A DNA stretch of 64,000 nt from an uncultured Prevotellaceae bacterium (GCA_900318115.1 ONJJ01000004.1:1-64000); one strand, 5' to 3'; positions 9,201 through 17,606 are shown, counted from the stretch's first letter. Made by a program: numbers and translations. The notes: a model not told the origin generated them from the letters alone.

Positions 9201-11199
9201 ACCGCAGACCAACGCCAAAGGAAAAGGCGGACAGAAGGACAAGCAGTTCAAGGGATTCGCCGGCGAGGTGGTCCTCAACGCAGACTCCGGAGTCGTCGTC
9301 AAACACGGACAGAAGAGCAAGCGCATACGCGTCACCGCAAAGGACGAGAACGGCAAGACCTACGACATCAAGTACAAGCGCGTGGACGAGAACTCCATAC
9401 GCATCATGCCGCCCAAGGAACTGCGCGACCTGAAGCGCAAGAAAAAGAAGCAAGACGAACTGCCAGACTCGCTGCTGGCAGCAGCTGACTCCATCGCAGC
9501 TGACTCCACGGCCGCCGACTCCACGGCCGCCAAGCCGAGAGCCCGGAGGAAAGGAAAGGAGAAACCCGCAGAAGACATCGCGCAGGACACCACGACGCTG
9601 CAGAAGAAGCTGCGAGTGAACGTCATCGCGCTGCCAAAGGTGGAAGACCAGAAATGGTACCAGTGGGCACAAGCCGGAGCACGATTCCTGATGATGCTGC
9701 GCAACGTCAGCGTCAGCTACCGCAACACCTATGCCCTCGGCCTGCCGGGATTCAAGCCTAATGTGGGCGACATGCTCGGACAACGCAAGACGGGAGGACT
9801 GATGTCGCCAGGACTGGACTTCGCCTTCGGTCTCGTCGGCGACAGCTACATCGACCGCGCCCAGGAGAACAACTGGCTCATCAACAGCGACAGCCTCTCC
9901 GATGCAGCCACCACCAACGGCATGGAAGACATTCAGATCAAAGCCACGCTGGAACCGCTGCCCGACTTGAAGATTGACCTCAACGCCAGTCGCACAATAA
10001 ATAACACAAAGAGCATCCAGTATATGTTCGCCGGCAACCCGACGACGCAGACCGGATCCTTCAACATGACCACCATCAGCATCAAGACCGCCTTCCAGAG
10101 CCGTGGCAACGCCAACAACGGCTACGAGAGCAAGGCGTTCAAAAACTTCCAGAACTACCTGGATGTGATACAGCGACGCGTGGAACAGCAGTACGTGGGA
10201 ACCCAGTACCCGGCAGGCGTGGGCAATAGCGGAACCTTCGACCCCGCCAACGGTACCGTGGACAAATACAGCTCCGACGTCATGGTGCCGGCCTTCCTCG
10301 CTGCCTACACCGGCCGCAACGCTATCTCCACGCCGCTCGACATCTTCCCCGCCCTGACGCGCGTGCTCCCCAACTGGACCCTCAGCTACAAGGGACTCTC
10401 CAACCTCCCCTGGATCCGCGACCACCTGAAGAACGTCACCCTCACCCACGGCTACAAGAGCATCTACACCGTAGGCTCCTACAACACCTATTCATCCTGG
10501 GTGGAATACATGCACGGATCGGACCTCGGCTACGTTCAGAACACCACCACCGGAGGCTACATCCCATCCTCGATGTACGACATCTCCACCGTCAGCATCA
10601 ACGAAGCCTTTGCGCCATTGCTCGGACTGAACGTCACGCTGCAGAACAACATGACCCTGAAGGCAGAGTACCGCAAGACGCGCGTGCTCACACTCAGCAT
10701 GACCTCCGCCCAGATCAACGAGGCATCCTCCACCGACTTCGTCTTCGGATGGGGCTACAAGATCGACGACTTCAAGATCGGAAGCCTCTTCAGCAGCAAG
10801 AGCAGCAGCCAGCGAGCATCCTCCAGAAACAAGAGCAAGAGCAAGAATAGCAAGGGCAAGGCCGGCGACGACAATGCTCCCGGCAACAGAGCTGGCAGCA
10901 ACAACAACTCGCGCAGCAGCAAGAGCAACTTCGCCCACGCGCTGAACCTCCGCTTCGACTTCTCCATCCGCAATCAGGACGCCATCACGCGCAACATCCA
11001 GACCAACCTCTCCGAAGCCACCAGCGGAAACAAGGCTCTTAAAGCCAGCTTCGCCGCAGACTACTCCATGAGCCGTTGGGTCACCTTCTCGCTCTACTAC
11101 GACCTCCAGCGCAACGAGCCACTGCTCTCCTCCTCGGCTTATCCCACCATCACCCAGGACTTCGGATTCAACCTCAAGTTCACCCTCACCAGACAGTAG
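3277..11199 (+). CDS. sprA: T9SS outer-membrane translocon SprA/Sov
   Basis: SprA (Sov in Porphyromonas) is the giant beta-barrel through which the type IX secretion system moves cargo across the outer membrane. The 2640-residue size and overall composition (long beta-rich, Asn/Tyr-rich barrel) fit the family. The start is a TTG giving MRRHFAYSFVLLTAIILAAS, a good signal peptide; no ATG lies suitably upstream. Directly after the signal peptide are three copies of LPLEAERGGS encoded by a 30-base tandem repeat (3367-3456). A charged Lys/Glu/Ala-rich insertion at about residues 1920-2110, including EAKKKDQAKKKEQEAKKK and Ser/Ala-Asp repeats, interrupts the barrel and looks like a surface or periplasmic coiled-coil loop. 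A second basic Ser/Lys/Asn loop lies near 2510-2550. The other T9SS genes are not in this window. Confidence 0.95.
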   Translation: MRRHFAYSFVLLTAIILAASNALLSAKANTLPLEAERGGSLPLEAERGGSLPLEAERGGELPLPPDSLRTTPQKTTPETVEDLDTAALSIRRPDNLQQVTEMDSLTGDYRVGMKLGTGKLGTGGWLSTPILMSPDEYQQWSLKRSMQQYYRQKNQDAFNTSGKSKFDFTDIKFDLGPAEKIFGPGGVQIKTQGDAQLKLGGTHKNVKNPSLAANRRKTFSFDFDEKINLSVTGKVGDKVNMNINYNTEATMNVDAQQMKLKYDGKEDEIIKLVEGGNISMPSNSTLIHGVSSLFGLRTDLQFGKLKLQAVVSQKKSASHSVSSKGGSQTNNFEISAVDYEENRHFWLAHYFRENYDRWMKTLPTIASGVTLKRVELWVTNKNASTQNNRNIIAFTDLGETQHISNHIWSPLGTGKQPHNRANDLYQSIVNEHPGARDISSATNELDAIDPDFDGGKDYEKLQSARLLSSSEYTLNYALGYVTLNFQLKPDEVLAAAFEYTLNGQTYQVGEFASDLTDNTQCLYVKALKSTTSSPRMGNWPLMMKNVYSLGATSTQREKFRLDVKYQNDTAGVYQTYLPETQLKATPLLRAMNLDRLDNNNRANADGQFDYVEGYTISKGRIIFPVAEPFGDHLRQWIGNDAIADKYCFDALYDSTKTVAKQIAEQNKFQLSGRYKGTNGAEIDLGATQITPGSVVVTAGGVTLTENVDYRVDYSMGMVTILNQSLIDAGQKIEAHVESDDTYAMQRKTFLGLNWDYEFSKNFVLGGTFQFLNEQPLTTKVTMGSEPLKNTIWGLHMDWKKESQWLTNVLNAIPLLNFTVPSQISFSADFAQLIAGQNHRVQGAASYMDDFENTKTRWSLTTPTAWMLSSVPTPFEGSRLTNDVRSGYQRALLSWYYIDPIFTRRSSSLTPGHIKSDLNQLSDSYVREVYERDLYPNKRQNSYNEAASLNVLNLAYYPTERGAYNLNPDLDRQGRLTNPKEKWGGMMRKIENPDFEAQNYEYIEFWMLDPFLYTGSDASYGGELYFDLGEVSEDVLKDGKKFYESGLPVDDDPRYFEQTVWGRVPTSTSSVTYAFNNEGGARARQDVGLNGLSSTQEREYPAYRDFLTAIQGKVSPEVFDSIAADPAADDYHYYRGTDFDQQRVGILQRYKRINLPEGNSPDTDNSPESYETAYKTSPDVEDINQDFTLNEYEKYFQYHVSLHPQDTIIGRNYITDIRRVVATLRNGDKRTERWFQFRIPLEEYERAVGGITDFTSIRFIRIYLTGFEKPIILRFATLDLVQADWRSYEQSLYNGQAPSVSASLEVGAVNIEENNEKLPVNYILPPGITRVTDPNQTQLVEENEQALSLIAKNLSPGDARAVFKNCNYDMRQYKHLQLYVHANALANDVTDLRDGETSVFLRVGSDYKSNFYEYEVPLQLTPEGRYDQYNASDCRIVWPAENMIDIELEKFTQLKRNRNREKSLGNASYNQEFSQFDSDRPSNKITVMGNPTLGEVKTIMIGIRNNGRTVKSVEVWANEMRLQEFSNDGGWAAQAALNIQLSDLGSVNIQGHYEKAGFGGIEQSVSERSNDNTFDYTITTQLDFGKLLPPAAKVTVPFYYSYAKESIKPKYNPLDTDMELSDALDATTSKHERDSISDLTTRQQTTKNLSLTGVKVNIQSRKHPMPYDPANFTFNYSHSHTYASGETTVYEHEKSWRGGLNYSWTPNWKAWEPFKNIKSKSKWLDLLKAQNFNFAPQSLTFNTDIVRTYYEIQERDMENLESPTAIPVRWTPSFLWNREFNLRWDLTKALHFTFQSGTQAEIEEPYTPVNKDLYYDNYSAWKDSVLHSIRGFGTPLDYSQNAQLSYKVPFEKLPLTDWIQADGSYQAQYSWKRGAELDDGSTLGNRINTQRTVNINGRLNFETLYNHSKFLQDANKRFTASTVKSEAKKKDQAKKKEQEAKKKEEEAAAKRRAEAEKKAAAGDSTALKALNDPNAGPQTNAKGKGGQKDKQFKGFAGEVVLNADSGVVVKHGQKSKRIRVTAKDENGKTYDIKYKRVDENSIRIMPPKELRDLKRKKKKQDELPDSLLAAADSIAADSTAADSTAAKPRARRKGKEKPAEDIAQDTTTLQKKLRVNVIALPKVEDQKWYQWAQAGARFLMMLRNVSVSYRNTYALGLPGFKPNVGDMLGQRKTGGLMSPGLDFAFGLVGDSYIDRAQENNWLINSDSLSDAATTNGMEDIQIKATLEPLPDLKIDLNASRTINNTKSIQYMFAGNPTTQTGSFNMTTISIKTAFQSRGNANNGYESKAFKNFQNYLDVIQRRVEQQYVGTQYPAGVGNSGTFDPANGTVDKYSSDVMVPAFLAAYTGRNAISTPLDIFPALTRVLPNWTLSYKGLSNLPWIRDHLKNVTLTHGYKSIYTVGSYNTYSSWVEYMHGSDLGYVQNTTTGGYIPSSMYDISTVSINEAFAPLLGLNVTLQNNMTLKAEYRKTRVLTLSMTSAQINEASSTDFVFGWGYKIDDFKIGSLFSSKSSSQRASSRNKSKSKNSKGKAGDDNAPGNRAGSNNNSRSSKSNFAHALNLRFDFSIRNQDAITRNIQTNLSEATSGNKALKASFAADYSMSRWVTFSLYYDLQRNEPLLSSSAYPTITQDFGFNLKFTLTRQ
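3367..3456 (+). repeat. 30-base tandem repeat (3 units) inside sprA
   Basis: Three 30-base units at 3367-3396, 3397-3426 and 3427-3456 encode LPLEAERGGS-type decapeptides just after the SprA signal peptide. Within each unit a C-rich block and GGGGAG can pair around GAAGCGGAAC. This resembles C-rich/G-rich hairpin repeats found between genes, for example at 3182-3200. Confidence 0.85.
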
Positions 11200-11210
11200 A
11201 CTGCACGGCG

Positions 11211-11309
11211 GTTAGGACTAGGTTAGGACTAGGTTAGGGTAAAGTTAGGATGAGGTTAGGACAAGGTTAGGACAAGGTTAGGACGAAGTTAGGACAAGGT
11301 TAGGATAAG
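11211..11309 (+). repeat. 11-base tandem repeat, nine units
   Basis: Nine contiguous 11-base units of the form GTTAGGAnnAG run from 11211 to 11309 between the stop of sprA and the purB promoter. The first six bases, GTTAGG, are invariant; the variation is in the last five bases of the unit. There is no spacer between units, so it is not a CRISPR. The period is close to one DNA helical turn, which would put the GTTAGG boxes on one face of the helix. Confidence 0.9.
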
Positions 11310-11354
11310 AAAAACCTCCTTTTTTCACTGCCGAGGCAATTTGAAGCAAAAAAA

Positions 11355-11386
11355 TTTGGATATCTCAGCGTCTTAGACTACTTTTG
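11355..11386 (+). promoter_or_regulatory. Bacteroidales-type promoter of purB
   Basis: TTTG at 11355-11358 and TACTTTTG at 11379-11386 are separated by 20 bases, a near-ideal match. Transcription would start near 11392, leaving a leader of roughly 105 bases before the purB ATG at 11500. Confidence 0.75.
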
Positions 11387-11499
11387 CACCGCTTTTCGAG
11401 AGAAACAGCCTACGACTGCAAGAACAACCTTGCATGAACATCACATTAAGAATAAGCCAAGAAGCAAAGAAACAGCAAATATTCAGCAAATATTCAGCC

Positions 11500-12846
11500 A
11501 TGGAACTAAATTCACTGACGGCTATATCTCCCATCGACGGCCGCTATCGCTCAAAGACCGAAACACTCGACCAATTCTTTTCTGAATTCGCACTCATCCG
11601 CTACCGCGTGAGGGTCGAAATCGAATATTTCATCTTCCTCTGCGAACTGCCATTGCCGCAACTCGCAACATTCCCCAAAGAACATTTCTCCAGACTGCGC
11701 GCCATCTACGAGAACTTCTCGCAGGAGGATGCCCAGCGCGTGAAGGATATCGAGAGCATCACCAACCACGATGTCAAGGCTGTGGAGTACTTCATCAAGG
11801 AGCAGTTCGACGCCATCGGAGGACTGGCTTCCTTCAAGGAGTTCATCCACTTCGGACTCACCTCGCAGGACATCAACAACACCGCCACACCTCTTTCTAT
11901 TAAGGAGGCTCTGGAGCAGGTGTTCCTCCCCCTGGCAGAGCAGCTGCTCGGCCGCCTCGAAGCCTTCGCCGACGAGTGGAAGGACATCCCCATGCTCGCC
12001 AAGACCCACGGCCAGCCTGCCTCCCCCACCCGTCTGGGCAAGGAATTCATGGTCTTCGCCTATCGCCTGCGCCGCCAGCTCGAGATGTTGCGTGCCTGCC
12101 CCGTCACAGCCAAGTTCGGAGGAGCCACGGGCAACTTCAACGCACACCACGTGGCATATCCAGACCTCGACTGGCGTGCACTCGGCAATCGCTTCGTCAG
12201 CGAGCACCTGGGACTGGAGCGCGAGCAGTGGACCACACAGATCTCGAACTACGACTGCCTGGGAGCTCTCTTCGATGCACTCCGACGTATCGCCACAGTC
12301 ATCATCGACCTCGACCGCGACGTCTGGCAGTACATCTCCATGGGGTACTTCCGCCAGAAGGTCAAGGCCGGAGAAGTAGGATCCAGCGCCATGCCACACA
12401 AAGTCAATCCCATAGACTTCGAGAACTCCGAGGGCAACCTCGGTATGGCGAATGCCATCTTCGCACACCTGGCACAGAAACTGCCCGTCAGCCGACTGCA
12501 GCGTGACCTCACGGACAGCACCGTGCTGCGCAACGTCGGAGTGCCCCTCGGACACATGGTCATCGCCTTCCAGAGCACACTCAAGGGACTGGGCAAGCTA
12601 CTGCTGAACGAAGACGCCATTCGCACGGACCTCGAGCAGAACTGGGCGGTGGTGGCAGAGGCTATACAGACCATCCTACGTCGAGAGGGATACCCCAACC
12701 CCTACGAGACGCTGAAACAACTCACACGCACGGGAGCTGCCATCAATCCGCAGAGTATCGCAGACTTCATCGAGACACTGGACGTCAGCGAAGCCATCAA
12801 GGCTGAACTACGCCAGATCACTCCCAGCAACTACACGGGCATCTAA
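11500..12846 (+). CDS. purB: Adenylosuccinate lyase
   Basis: PurB catalyses two fumarate-releasing steps of purine synthesis: SAICAR to AICAR, and adenylosuccinate to AMP. The 448-residue protein begins MELNSLTAISPIDGRYRSKT. The fumarase/aspartase-superfamily signature SSAMPHKVNPIDFENSEGN lies near residues 293-311. HFGLTSQDINNTATPL near 125 and KTHGQPASPT near 168 form other parts of the active site. The frame is open back to 11434, but the ATG at 11500 matches the conserved family start. The gene has its own promoter and is followed 76 bases later by the pseudouridine synthase gene. Confidence 0.96.
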   Translation: MELNSLTAISPIDGRYRSKTETLDQFFSEFALIRYRVRVEIEYFIFLCELPLPQLATFPKEHFSRLRAIYENFSQEDAQRVKDIESITNHDVKAVEYFIKEQFDAIGGLASFKEFIHFGLTSQDINNTATPLSIKEALEQVFLPLAEQLLGRLEAFADEWKDIPMLAKTHGQPASPTRLGKEFMVFAYRLRRQLEMLRACPVTAKFGGATGNFNAHHVAYPDLDWRALGNRFVSEHLGLEREQWTTQISNYDCLGALFDALRRIATVIIDLDRDVWQYISMGYFRQKVKAGEVGSSAMPHKVNPIDFENSEGNLGMANAIFAHLAQKLPVSRLQRDLTDSTVLRNVGVPLGHMVIAFQSTLKGLGKLLLNEDAIRTDLEQNWAVVAEAIQTILRREGYPNPYETLKQLTRTGAAINPQSIADFIETLDVSEAIKAELRQITPSNYTGI

Positions 12847-12922
12847 CGGAAATGCCCAGTACATCAAAATCTATACACATTTATTTCAATTACTCTCATT
12901 TTAATTTTCAGTAGAAACTTCT

Positions 12923-14344
12923 ATGGAAAACAACGACGATCAGTGGCGCGAGAAATTCGGCGCCAACGAGGGAAGTGACGAACACCGCGAAGGTTTCAAT
13001 CCCTCCAGCAGAGAACAGAATCATGGCTATGGCAGCGGTCGCACTCCGCGTCCGCGTATTCAGCGTCCCGTCTATGGCAGCAGTGCCGAAGGCGAACGTC
13101 GCACCTATCGTCCTCGCTACGATGCAAACGGAAATGCTATGGAAGAAGGTCAGCAGGAACGCCCCCAGGGCTATCAGCCCCGTGCTGGCTATCAACCCAG
13201 AGGCGGCTATCAGCCCCGTAACGGCTACCAGCGCGAAGAAGGCTACCAGCCCCGCGGAGGATATCAGCCCCGTGGCGGATATCAACCCCGAGGAGGCTAC
13301 CAGCCCCGTGGCTATCAGCCCCGCGACGGATTCCAACAGCAAGAGGGATTCCAGCCCCAGGAAGGTGGCTATCAGCCCCGTGGAGGCTACCAGCAGCGCG
13401 GCGGCTACCAGCAGCGTGGTGGAGGCTACCAGCAGCGTGGCGGAGGCTACCAGCAGCGCGGCGGAGGCTACCAGCAGCGCGGCGGAGGCTATCAGCAGCG
13501 CGGCGGAGGCTACGGTCCCCAGCGTCCTGGCTACGGCCCTCGCAAGCAGCGTCAAGGATATGACCCCAATGCCAAGTATAGCTTCAAGAAGCGTATTGAA
13601 TATTCCGAGGCTCACATCGACCCCGAAGCACCCATCCGCCTGAACAAATACCTCGCCAACGCTGGCGTCTGCTCGCGTCGCGAGGCCGACACCTTCATCG
13701 AGGCTGGAGTCGTCAGCGTCAACGGAGTCGTCGTCACGGAGCTCGGCACCAAGGTGAAACGCTCTGACGAAGTCAAGTTCCACGATCAGACCATCAGCCT
13801 GGAGAAGAAGGTCTATGTCCTCCTCAACAAGCCCAAGGACTATGTCACCACCAGCGACGATCCTCAGAACCGCAAGACCGTCATGGATCTCGTCAAGGGT
13901 GCTTGCCCCGAGCGCATCTATCCCGTAGGACGACTCGACCGCAACACCACCGGTGTGCTCCTGCTCACCAACGACGGCGAGATGGCCAGCAAGCTCACCC
14001 ACCCGCAGTTCCTCAAGAAGAAGGTTTACCACGTCCACACGGACAAGGCCGTCACTGCTGCCGACATGCAACAGATTGCCGAAGGCATCCAGCTCGACGA
14101 CGGCGAAATCCACGCAGACGCCATCGAGTACACCTCGCCGACAGACAAGAAACAGGTGGGCATCGAAATCCACAGCGGACGCAACCGCATCGTGCGCCGC
14201 ATCTTCGAGCACCTCGGCTACAAGGTCACCAAACTCGATCGCACCTACTTCGCAGGACTTACCAAGAAGAACCTCAAGCGCGGCGACTGGCGATTCCTCA
14301 CCGAGCAGGAAGTGGCCATGCTGCGCATGGGAGCCTTCGAGTAA
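12923..14344 (+). CDS. Rlu/Rsu-family pseudouridine synthase with a long Gly-Tyr-Gln-Pro-Arg repeat N-terminus
   Basis: The C-terminal half (from about residue 235) is an RsuA/RluB-type rRNA pseudouridine synthase. An S4 RNA-binding domain ([19 protein letters not shown]) is followed by a catalytic domain containing the Asp-bearing motif [16 protein letters not shown]. The first about 210 residues are disordered. They begin with acidic and polar residues and continue into dozens of units such as GGYQPR and GGYQQRGG, encoded by imperfect tandem DNA repeats at about 13160-13530. Such RGG/YQ-rich tails are typical of RNA-binding, condensation-prone proteins. Bacteroidales RluB homologues often carry basic tails, but this one is long and very regular. 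The start is ATG at 12923. RluB (23S U2605) is the most likely assignment; RsuA is possible. Confidence 0.9.
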   Translation: MENNDDQWREKFGANEGSDEHREGFNPSSREQNHGYGSGRTPRPRIQRPVYGSSAEGERRTYRPRYDANGNAMEEGQQERPQGYQPRAGYQPRGGYQPRNGYQREEGYQPRGGYQPRGGYQPRGGYQPRGYQPRDGFQQQEGFQPQEGGYQPRGGYQQRGGYQQRGGGYQQRGGGYQQRGGGYQQRGGGYQQRGGGYGPQRPGYGPRKQRQGYDPNAKYSFKKRIEYSEAHIDPEAPIRLNKYLANAGVCSRREADTFIEAGVVSVNGVVVTELGTKVKRSDEVKFHDQTISLEKKVYVLLNKPKDYVTTSDDPQNRKTVMDLVKGACPERIYPVGRLDRNTTGVLLLTNDGEMASKLTHPQFLKKKVYHVHTDKAVTAADMQQIAEGIQLDDGEIHADAIEYTSPTDKKQVGIEIHSGRNRIVRRIFEHLGYKVTKLDRTYFAGLTKKNLKRGDWRFLTEQEVAMLRMGAFE

Positions 14345-14348
14345 ACGA

Positions 14349-14394
14349 TCTGGAGATTCCAGAAAATCTGGAGATTCCAGAAAATCTGGAGCTT
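14349..14394 (+). repeat. 18-base palindromic tandem repeat before asnS
   Basis: Two exact 18-base units (14349-14366 and 14367-14384) plus a partial third lie between the synthase stop codon and asnS. Each contains CTGGAGATTCCAG, itself able to fold as a hairpin. No terminator T-run follows. Confidence 0.8.
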
Positions 14395-14428
14395 CTTGAA
14401 AGTCTAGGAAACTTTAACCCCCAATGAT

Positions 14429-15877
14429 ATGAAAAGAACAAAGATAATAGATCTCCTTGCCACCCAACCGGGTGGCGAGGTTTGTGCCAAAGGCTGGGTC
14501 CGTTCCCATCGTGGTTCCAAGAATGTCGATTTCATCGCCCTCAACGACGGTAGCACGATAAAGAACATCCAGGTCGTTGCAGACCCTGCTCGCTTCGACG
14601 AAGAACTGCTGAAGCTCATCACCACAGGTGCCTGCATCAGCGTCGAGGGACAGCTCGTAGAGAGCGTGGGCAGCGGTCAGGCGGTGGAAATCCAGGCCAC
14701 AAAGATCGAGGTCCTCGGCACTTGTGGAGCCGACTATCCCATGCAGAAAAAGGGGCAGACCTTTGAATATATGCGCCAGCACGCCCACATGCGCCTGCGC
14801 ACGAACACCTTCGGAGCCGTCATGCGCATTCGCCACAATATGGCAATGGCCATCCACACCTACTTCCACGAGCACGGTTTCTTCTACTTCCACACACCGC
14901 TCATCACCGCCTCTGACTGCGAAGGCGCCGGAAATATGTTCCAGGTTACGACCAAGAACCTCTACGACCTCCAGAAGGATGAGGAAGGCAAGATCATCTA
15001 CGACGACGACTTCTTCGGCGAGCAGACCAGCCTGACCGTCAGCGGTCAGCTCGAAGGCGAGCTGGGTGCCACCGCCCTGGGTGCCATCTACACCTTCGGT
15101 CCCACCTTCCGTGCAGAGAACAGCAACACGCCTCGCCACCTGGCAGAATTCTGGATGATAGAGCCCGAAGTCGCTTTCCTCGATCAGGAAGAGCTCATGG
15201 ACCTCGAGGAAGACTTCATCAAGTACTGCGTACGTTGGGCACTCGACCATTGCCAGGACGACCTCGAGTTCCTCAACAAGATGATCGACAAGACCCTCAT
15301 CGAGCGTCTGCAGGGCGTGCTGAAAGAGGAATTTGTCCGCCTGCCCTACACCGAGGGCATCAACATCCTCCAGGAAGCTATCAAGAACGGCAAGAAATTC
15401 GAGTTCCCCTGCAACTGGGGCGACGACCTCGCCAGCGAGCACGAGCGCTACCTCGTCGAGGAGCACTTCAAGAAGCCCGTCATCATGACCGACTATCCGC
15501 GCGCTTTCAAGTCGTTCTACATGAAGCAGAACACACCCGTCGATGCCGCCAACCCCGATGGCGCATCCGTAGGCTACCGCGGTGCCGTGGCACCTGGTCC
15601 CACCATGCAGGGCACCGACGTCCTCTTCCCGGCCATCGGCGAAATCATCGGAGGCAGTGTCCGCGAGGCTGACTACGACAAGCTCATGAGCGAAATCGAA
15701 CGTCGCCAGATGGATCAGACCCACCTCTGGTGGTACATCGACACCCGTCGCTGGGGCAGCTGCCCCCACGCCGGCTTCGGCCTTGGCTTCGAACGTCTAA
15801 TCCTCTTCGTCACGGGTATGCAGAACATCCGCGACGTCATTCCCTTCCCACGTACCCCAAAGAGTGCCGCCTTCTAA
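14429..15877 (+). CDS. asnS: Asparaginyl-tRNA synthetase
   Basis: The 482-residue class IIb synthetase charges tRNA-Asn with asparagine. An N-terminal OB-fold anticodon-binding domain ([20 protein letters not shown]) precedes the catalytic domain. Class II motif 2 is visible as [20 protein letters not shown] near residues 228-248. Motif 3 is [19 protein letters not shown] near 450-470. The protein ends [11 protein letters not shown], typical of AsnRS. The ATG at 14429 follows a short leader containing the 18-base repeat. A good intrinsic terminator overlaps the stop codon. Confidence 0.97.
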   Translation: MKRTKIIDLLATQPGGEVCAKGWVRSHRGSKNVDFIALNDGSTIKNIQVVADPARFDEELLKLITTGACISVEGQLVESVGSGQAVEIQATKIEVLGTCGADYPMQKKGQTFEYMRQHAHMRLRTNTFGAVMRIRHNMAMAIHTYFHEHGFFYFHTPLITASDCEGAGNMFQVTTKNLYDLQKDEEGKIIYDDDFFGEQTSLTVSGQLEGELGATALGAIYTFGPTFRAENSNTPRHLAEFWMIEPEVAFLDQEELMDLEEDFIKYCVRWALDHCQDDLEFLNKMIDKTLIERLQGVLKEEFVRLPYTEGINILQEAIKNGKKFEFPCNWGDDLASEHERYLVEEHFKKPVIMTDYPRAFKSFYMKQNTPVDAANPDGASVGYRGAVAPGPTMQGTDVLFPAIGEIIGGSVREADYDKLMSEIERRQMDQTHLWWYIDTRRWGSCPHAGFGLGFERLILFVTGMQNIRDVIPFPRTPKSAAF

Positions 15878-15895
15878 CAGGCGGCCTCTTTTTCT
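15866..15895 (+). terminator. Intrinsic terminator of asnS
   Basis: GCCGCC at 15866-15871 pairs with GGCGGC at 15880-15885 around an 8-base loop that includes the asnS stop codon. It is followed by a T-rich run (CTCTTTTTCTT). Confidence 0.8.
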
Positions 15896-15937
15896 TCCTT
15901 TGCCTTCAAACTACCTTTCAAACGGAACCTTTTCGTT

Positions 15938-15987
15938 AAGCCAGACGAGCTACATGAAATTCGCTTCAGAGGCTGCCATGGCGAGAA
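15938..15987 (+). repeat. Leader repeat before yifB (copy 2; first copy precedes ruvA)
   Basis: AAGCCAGACGAGC (15938-15950) and GGCTGCCATGGCGAGAA (15971-15987) are separated by 20 bases, against 21 in the ruvA leader. GAACcTTTTCG-like bases lie just upstream in both. The element ends about 25 bases before the yifB ATG. Confidence 0.65.
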
Positions 15988-16011
15988 CAGGTGCATTTTT
16001 TTGAACTTATC

Positions 16012-17571
16012 ATGCTTGCAAAAATCTCCAGCGCAACGGTCGATGGCATCAATGCCATCCCTGTCACCATTGAGGTGGACATCACCCCAGGTGGCAAGGA
16101 CGTGCAGAACATGAGGATGGTCATCGTCGGACTGCCAGACAACAGCGTCAAGGAAAGCTACAGCCGCATCATCGCGGCTCTCACCAACAGCGGCATCACG
16201 CTTCCGTCACTCAATGTCACCGTGAACCTGGCTCCCGGCGACATCCGCAAGGAAGGCACGGGCTTCGACCTACCGATTGCTGCAGGCATCCTGAAGGCCA
16301 ACGGAATCATCACTCAGCAACCGCAAGAGAACTTCATGGTGCTGGGCGAGCTCAGCCTCGACGGCTCCCTACAGCCCATTCGCGGTGCCCTGCCCATCGC
16401 CATCAAGGCGCGTGAACTGGGATTCGACGGGCTCATCGTCCCAGAACAGAACGTCCGTGAAGCTGCCGTCGTCAACCGCCTGAAAGTATATGGAGCCCAG
16501 AATCTGAAGCAAGTCGTGGACCTCATCAACGGATGGGACAACAAGATAGAGCCCACAATCATAGACACACGTGCTGAATTCTTCGCCCATCAGAATGAGT
16601 ATGAGCTGGACTTTGCGGACGTCAAGGGCCAGGAGAGCGTCAAGCGCGCCTTTGAGATTGCCGCTGCCGGGGGCCATAACCTGATCATGGTAGGACCTCC
16701 CGGAGCCGGCAAGAGCATGATGGCCCGCCGCCTGCCCAGCATCCTGCCTCCGCTCTCGCTGTCCGAGAGTCTGGAAACCACGCAGATACACAGCGTTGCC
16801 GGACAACTAAAGGGCGGCACAGGCCTCATCACAGAACGACCTTTCCGCTCGCCTCACCACACCGTGTCGCAAGTCGCACTCGTGGGTGGCGGTGCCAACC
16901 CCATGCCCGGCGAAATCTCGCTGGCGCACAACGGTGTCCTCTTTCTCGACGAATTACCAGAGTTCCCACGCGCATCCCTCGAAGTGCTGCGCCAGCCGCT
17001 GGAAGACCGCAAGATCACCGTCACCCGGGCCAAGTACAGCATCGAGTACCCGTGCAACTTCATGTTCGTGGCATCAATGAACCCCTGCCCCTGCGGCTAC
17101 TACAACCATCCCACGAAGCCCTGCCAGTGTACTCCGGGGCAAATCCACAAATACCTGAATAAGATTTCCGGTCCCCTGCTCGACCGCATCGACATCCAGA
17201 TCGAGATTGCTCCCCTGAGTTTCGACGAACTCAGCCGCACTCAGCCAGGCGAGTCGTCCGCAGCCATCCGCAAGCGCGTCATTGCTGCACGACAGATTCA
17301 GGAAGAGCGCTACCGTGAGCACCCGGGCATCCATTGTAATGCCCAGATGACCTCGGCACTCATGCGGCAGTACGCCACACCTGCCCCCGAGGATCTGGCC
17401 ATGCTGCGCGAGGTCATCAACCGGCTGAAGCTCAGTGCCCGTGCCTACGACCGCATCCTCCGCCTCGCACGCACCATCGCCGACCTCGAAGCATCGCCCA
17501 CCATCCAGACCCATCACCTCGCAGAGGCTGTAGGCTATCGCAACCTCGACCGCGAGTCGTGGGGAGAGTAA
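16012..17571 (+). CDS. YifB/ComM-family Mg-chelatase-like AAA+ ATPase
   Basis: This 519-residue protein belongs to the ComM/YifB group, a hexameric helicase-like ATPase that promotes branch migration during integration of transforming DNA in naturally competent bacteria. The N-terminal ChlI-like domain (MLAKISSATVDGINAIPV) is followed by the AAA+ core. Walker A GPPGAGKSMMARR lies near residues 228-240 and Walker B GVLFLDELPEF near 308-318. A Cys-containing ASMNPCPCGYY segment and a C-terminal chelatase-like domain follow. The ATG at 16012 matches the family start; an upstream in-frame GTG at 15991 lies just past the leader repeat and is less likely. A shared leader motif links it with ruvA, also a branch-migration gene. 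Confidence 0.92.
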   Translation: MLAKISSATVDGINAIPVTIEVDITPGGKDVQNMRMVIVGLPDNSVKESYSRIIAALTNSGITLPSLNVTVNLAPGDIRKEGTGFDLPIAAGILKANGIITQQPQENFMVLGELSLDGSLQPIRGALPIAIKARELGFDGLIVPEQNVREAAVVNRLKVYGAQNLKQVVDLINGWDNKIEPTIIDTRAEFFAHQNEYELDFADVKGQESVKRAFEIAAAGGHNLIMVGPPGAGKSMMARRLPSILPPLSLSESLETTQIHSVAGQLKGGTGLITERPFRSPHHTVSQVALVGGGANPMPGEISLAHNGVLFLDELPEFPRASLEVLRQPLEDRKITVTRAKYSIEYPCNFMFVASMNPCPCGYYNHPTKPCQCTPGQIHKYLNKISGPLLDRIDIQIEIAPLSFDELSRTQPGESSAAIRKRVIAARQIQEERYREHPGIHCNAQMTSALMRQYATPAPEDLAMLREVINRLKLSARAYDRILRLARTIADLEASPTIQTHHLAEAVGYRNLDRESWGE

Positions 17572-17606
17572 CAACAGAAGAAATAAAGCATCATTGATTT
17601 ATCAGG

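Noticed and set aside
8221-10449. 742-codon open frame antisense to sprA
   Set aside because: It mirrors sprA codon structure and lacks any recognisable domain. Similar shadows at 4228-5661 and 6751-8166 were rejected for the same reason.
15991-16011. GTG start for yifB at 15991
   Set aside because: Family members begin at MLAK-like residues; the ATG at 16012 fits, and the GTG lies just past the leader repeat.
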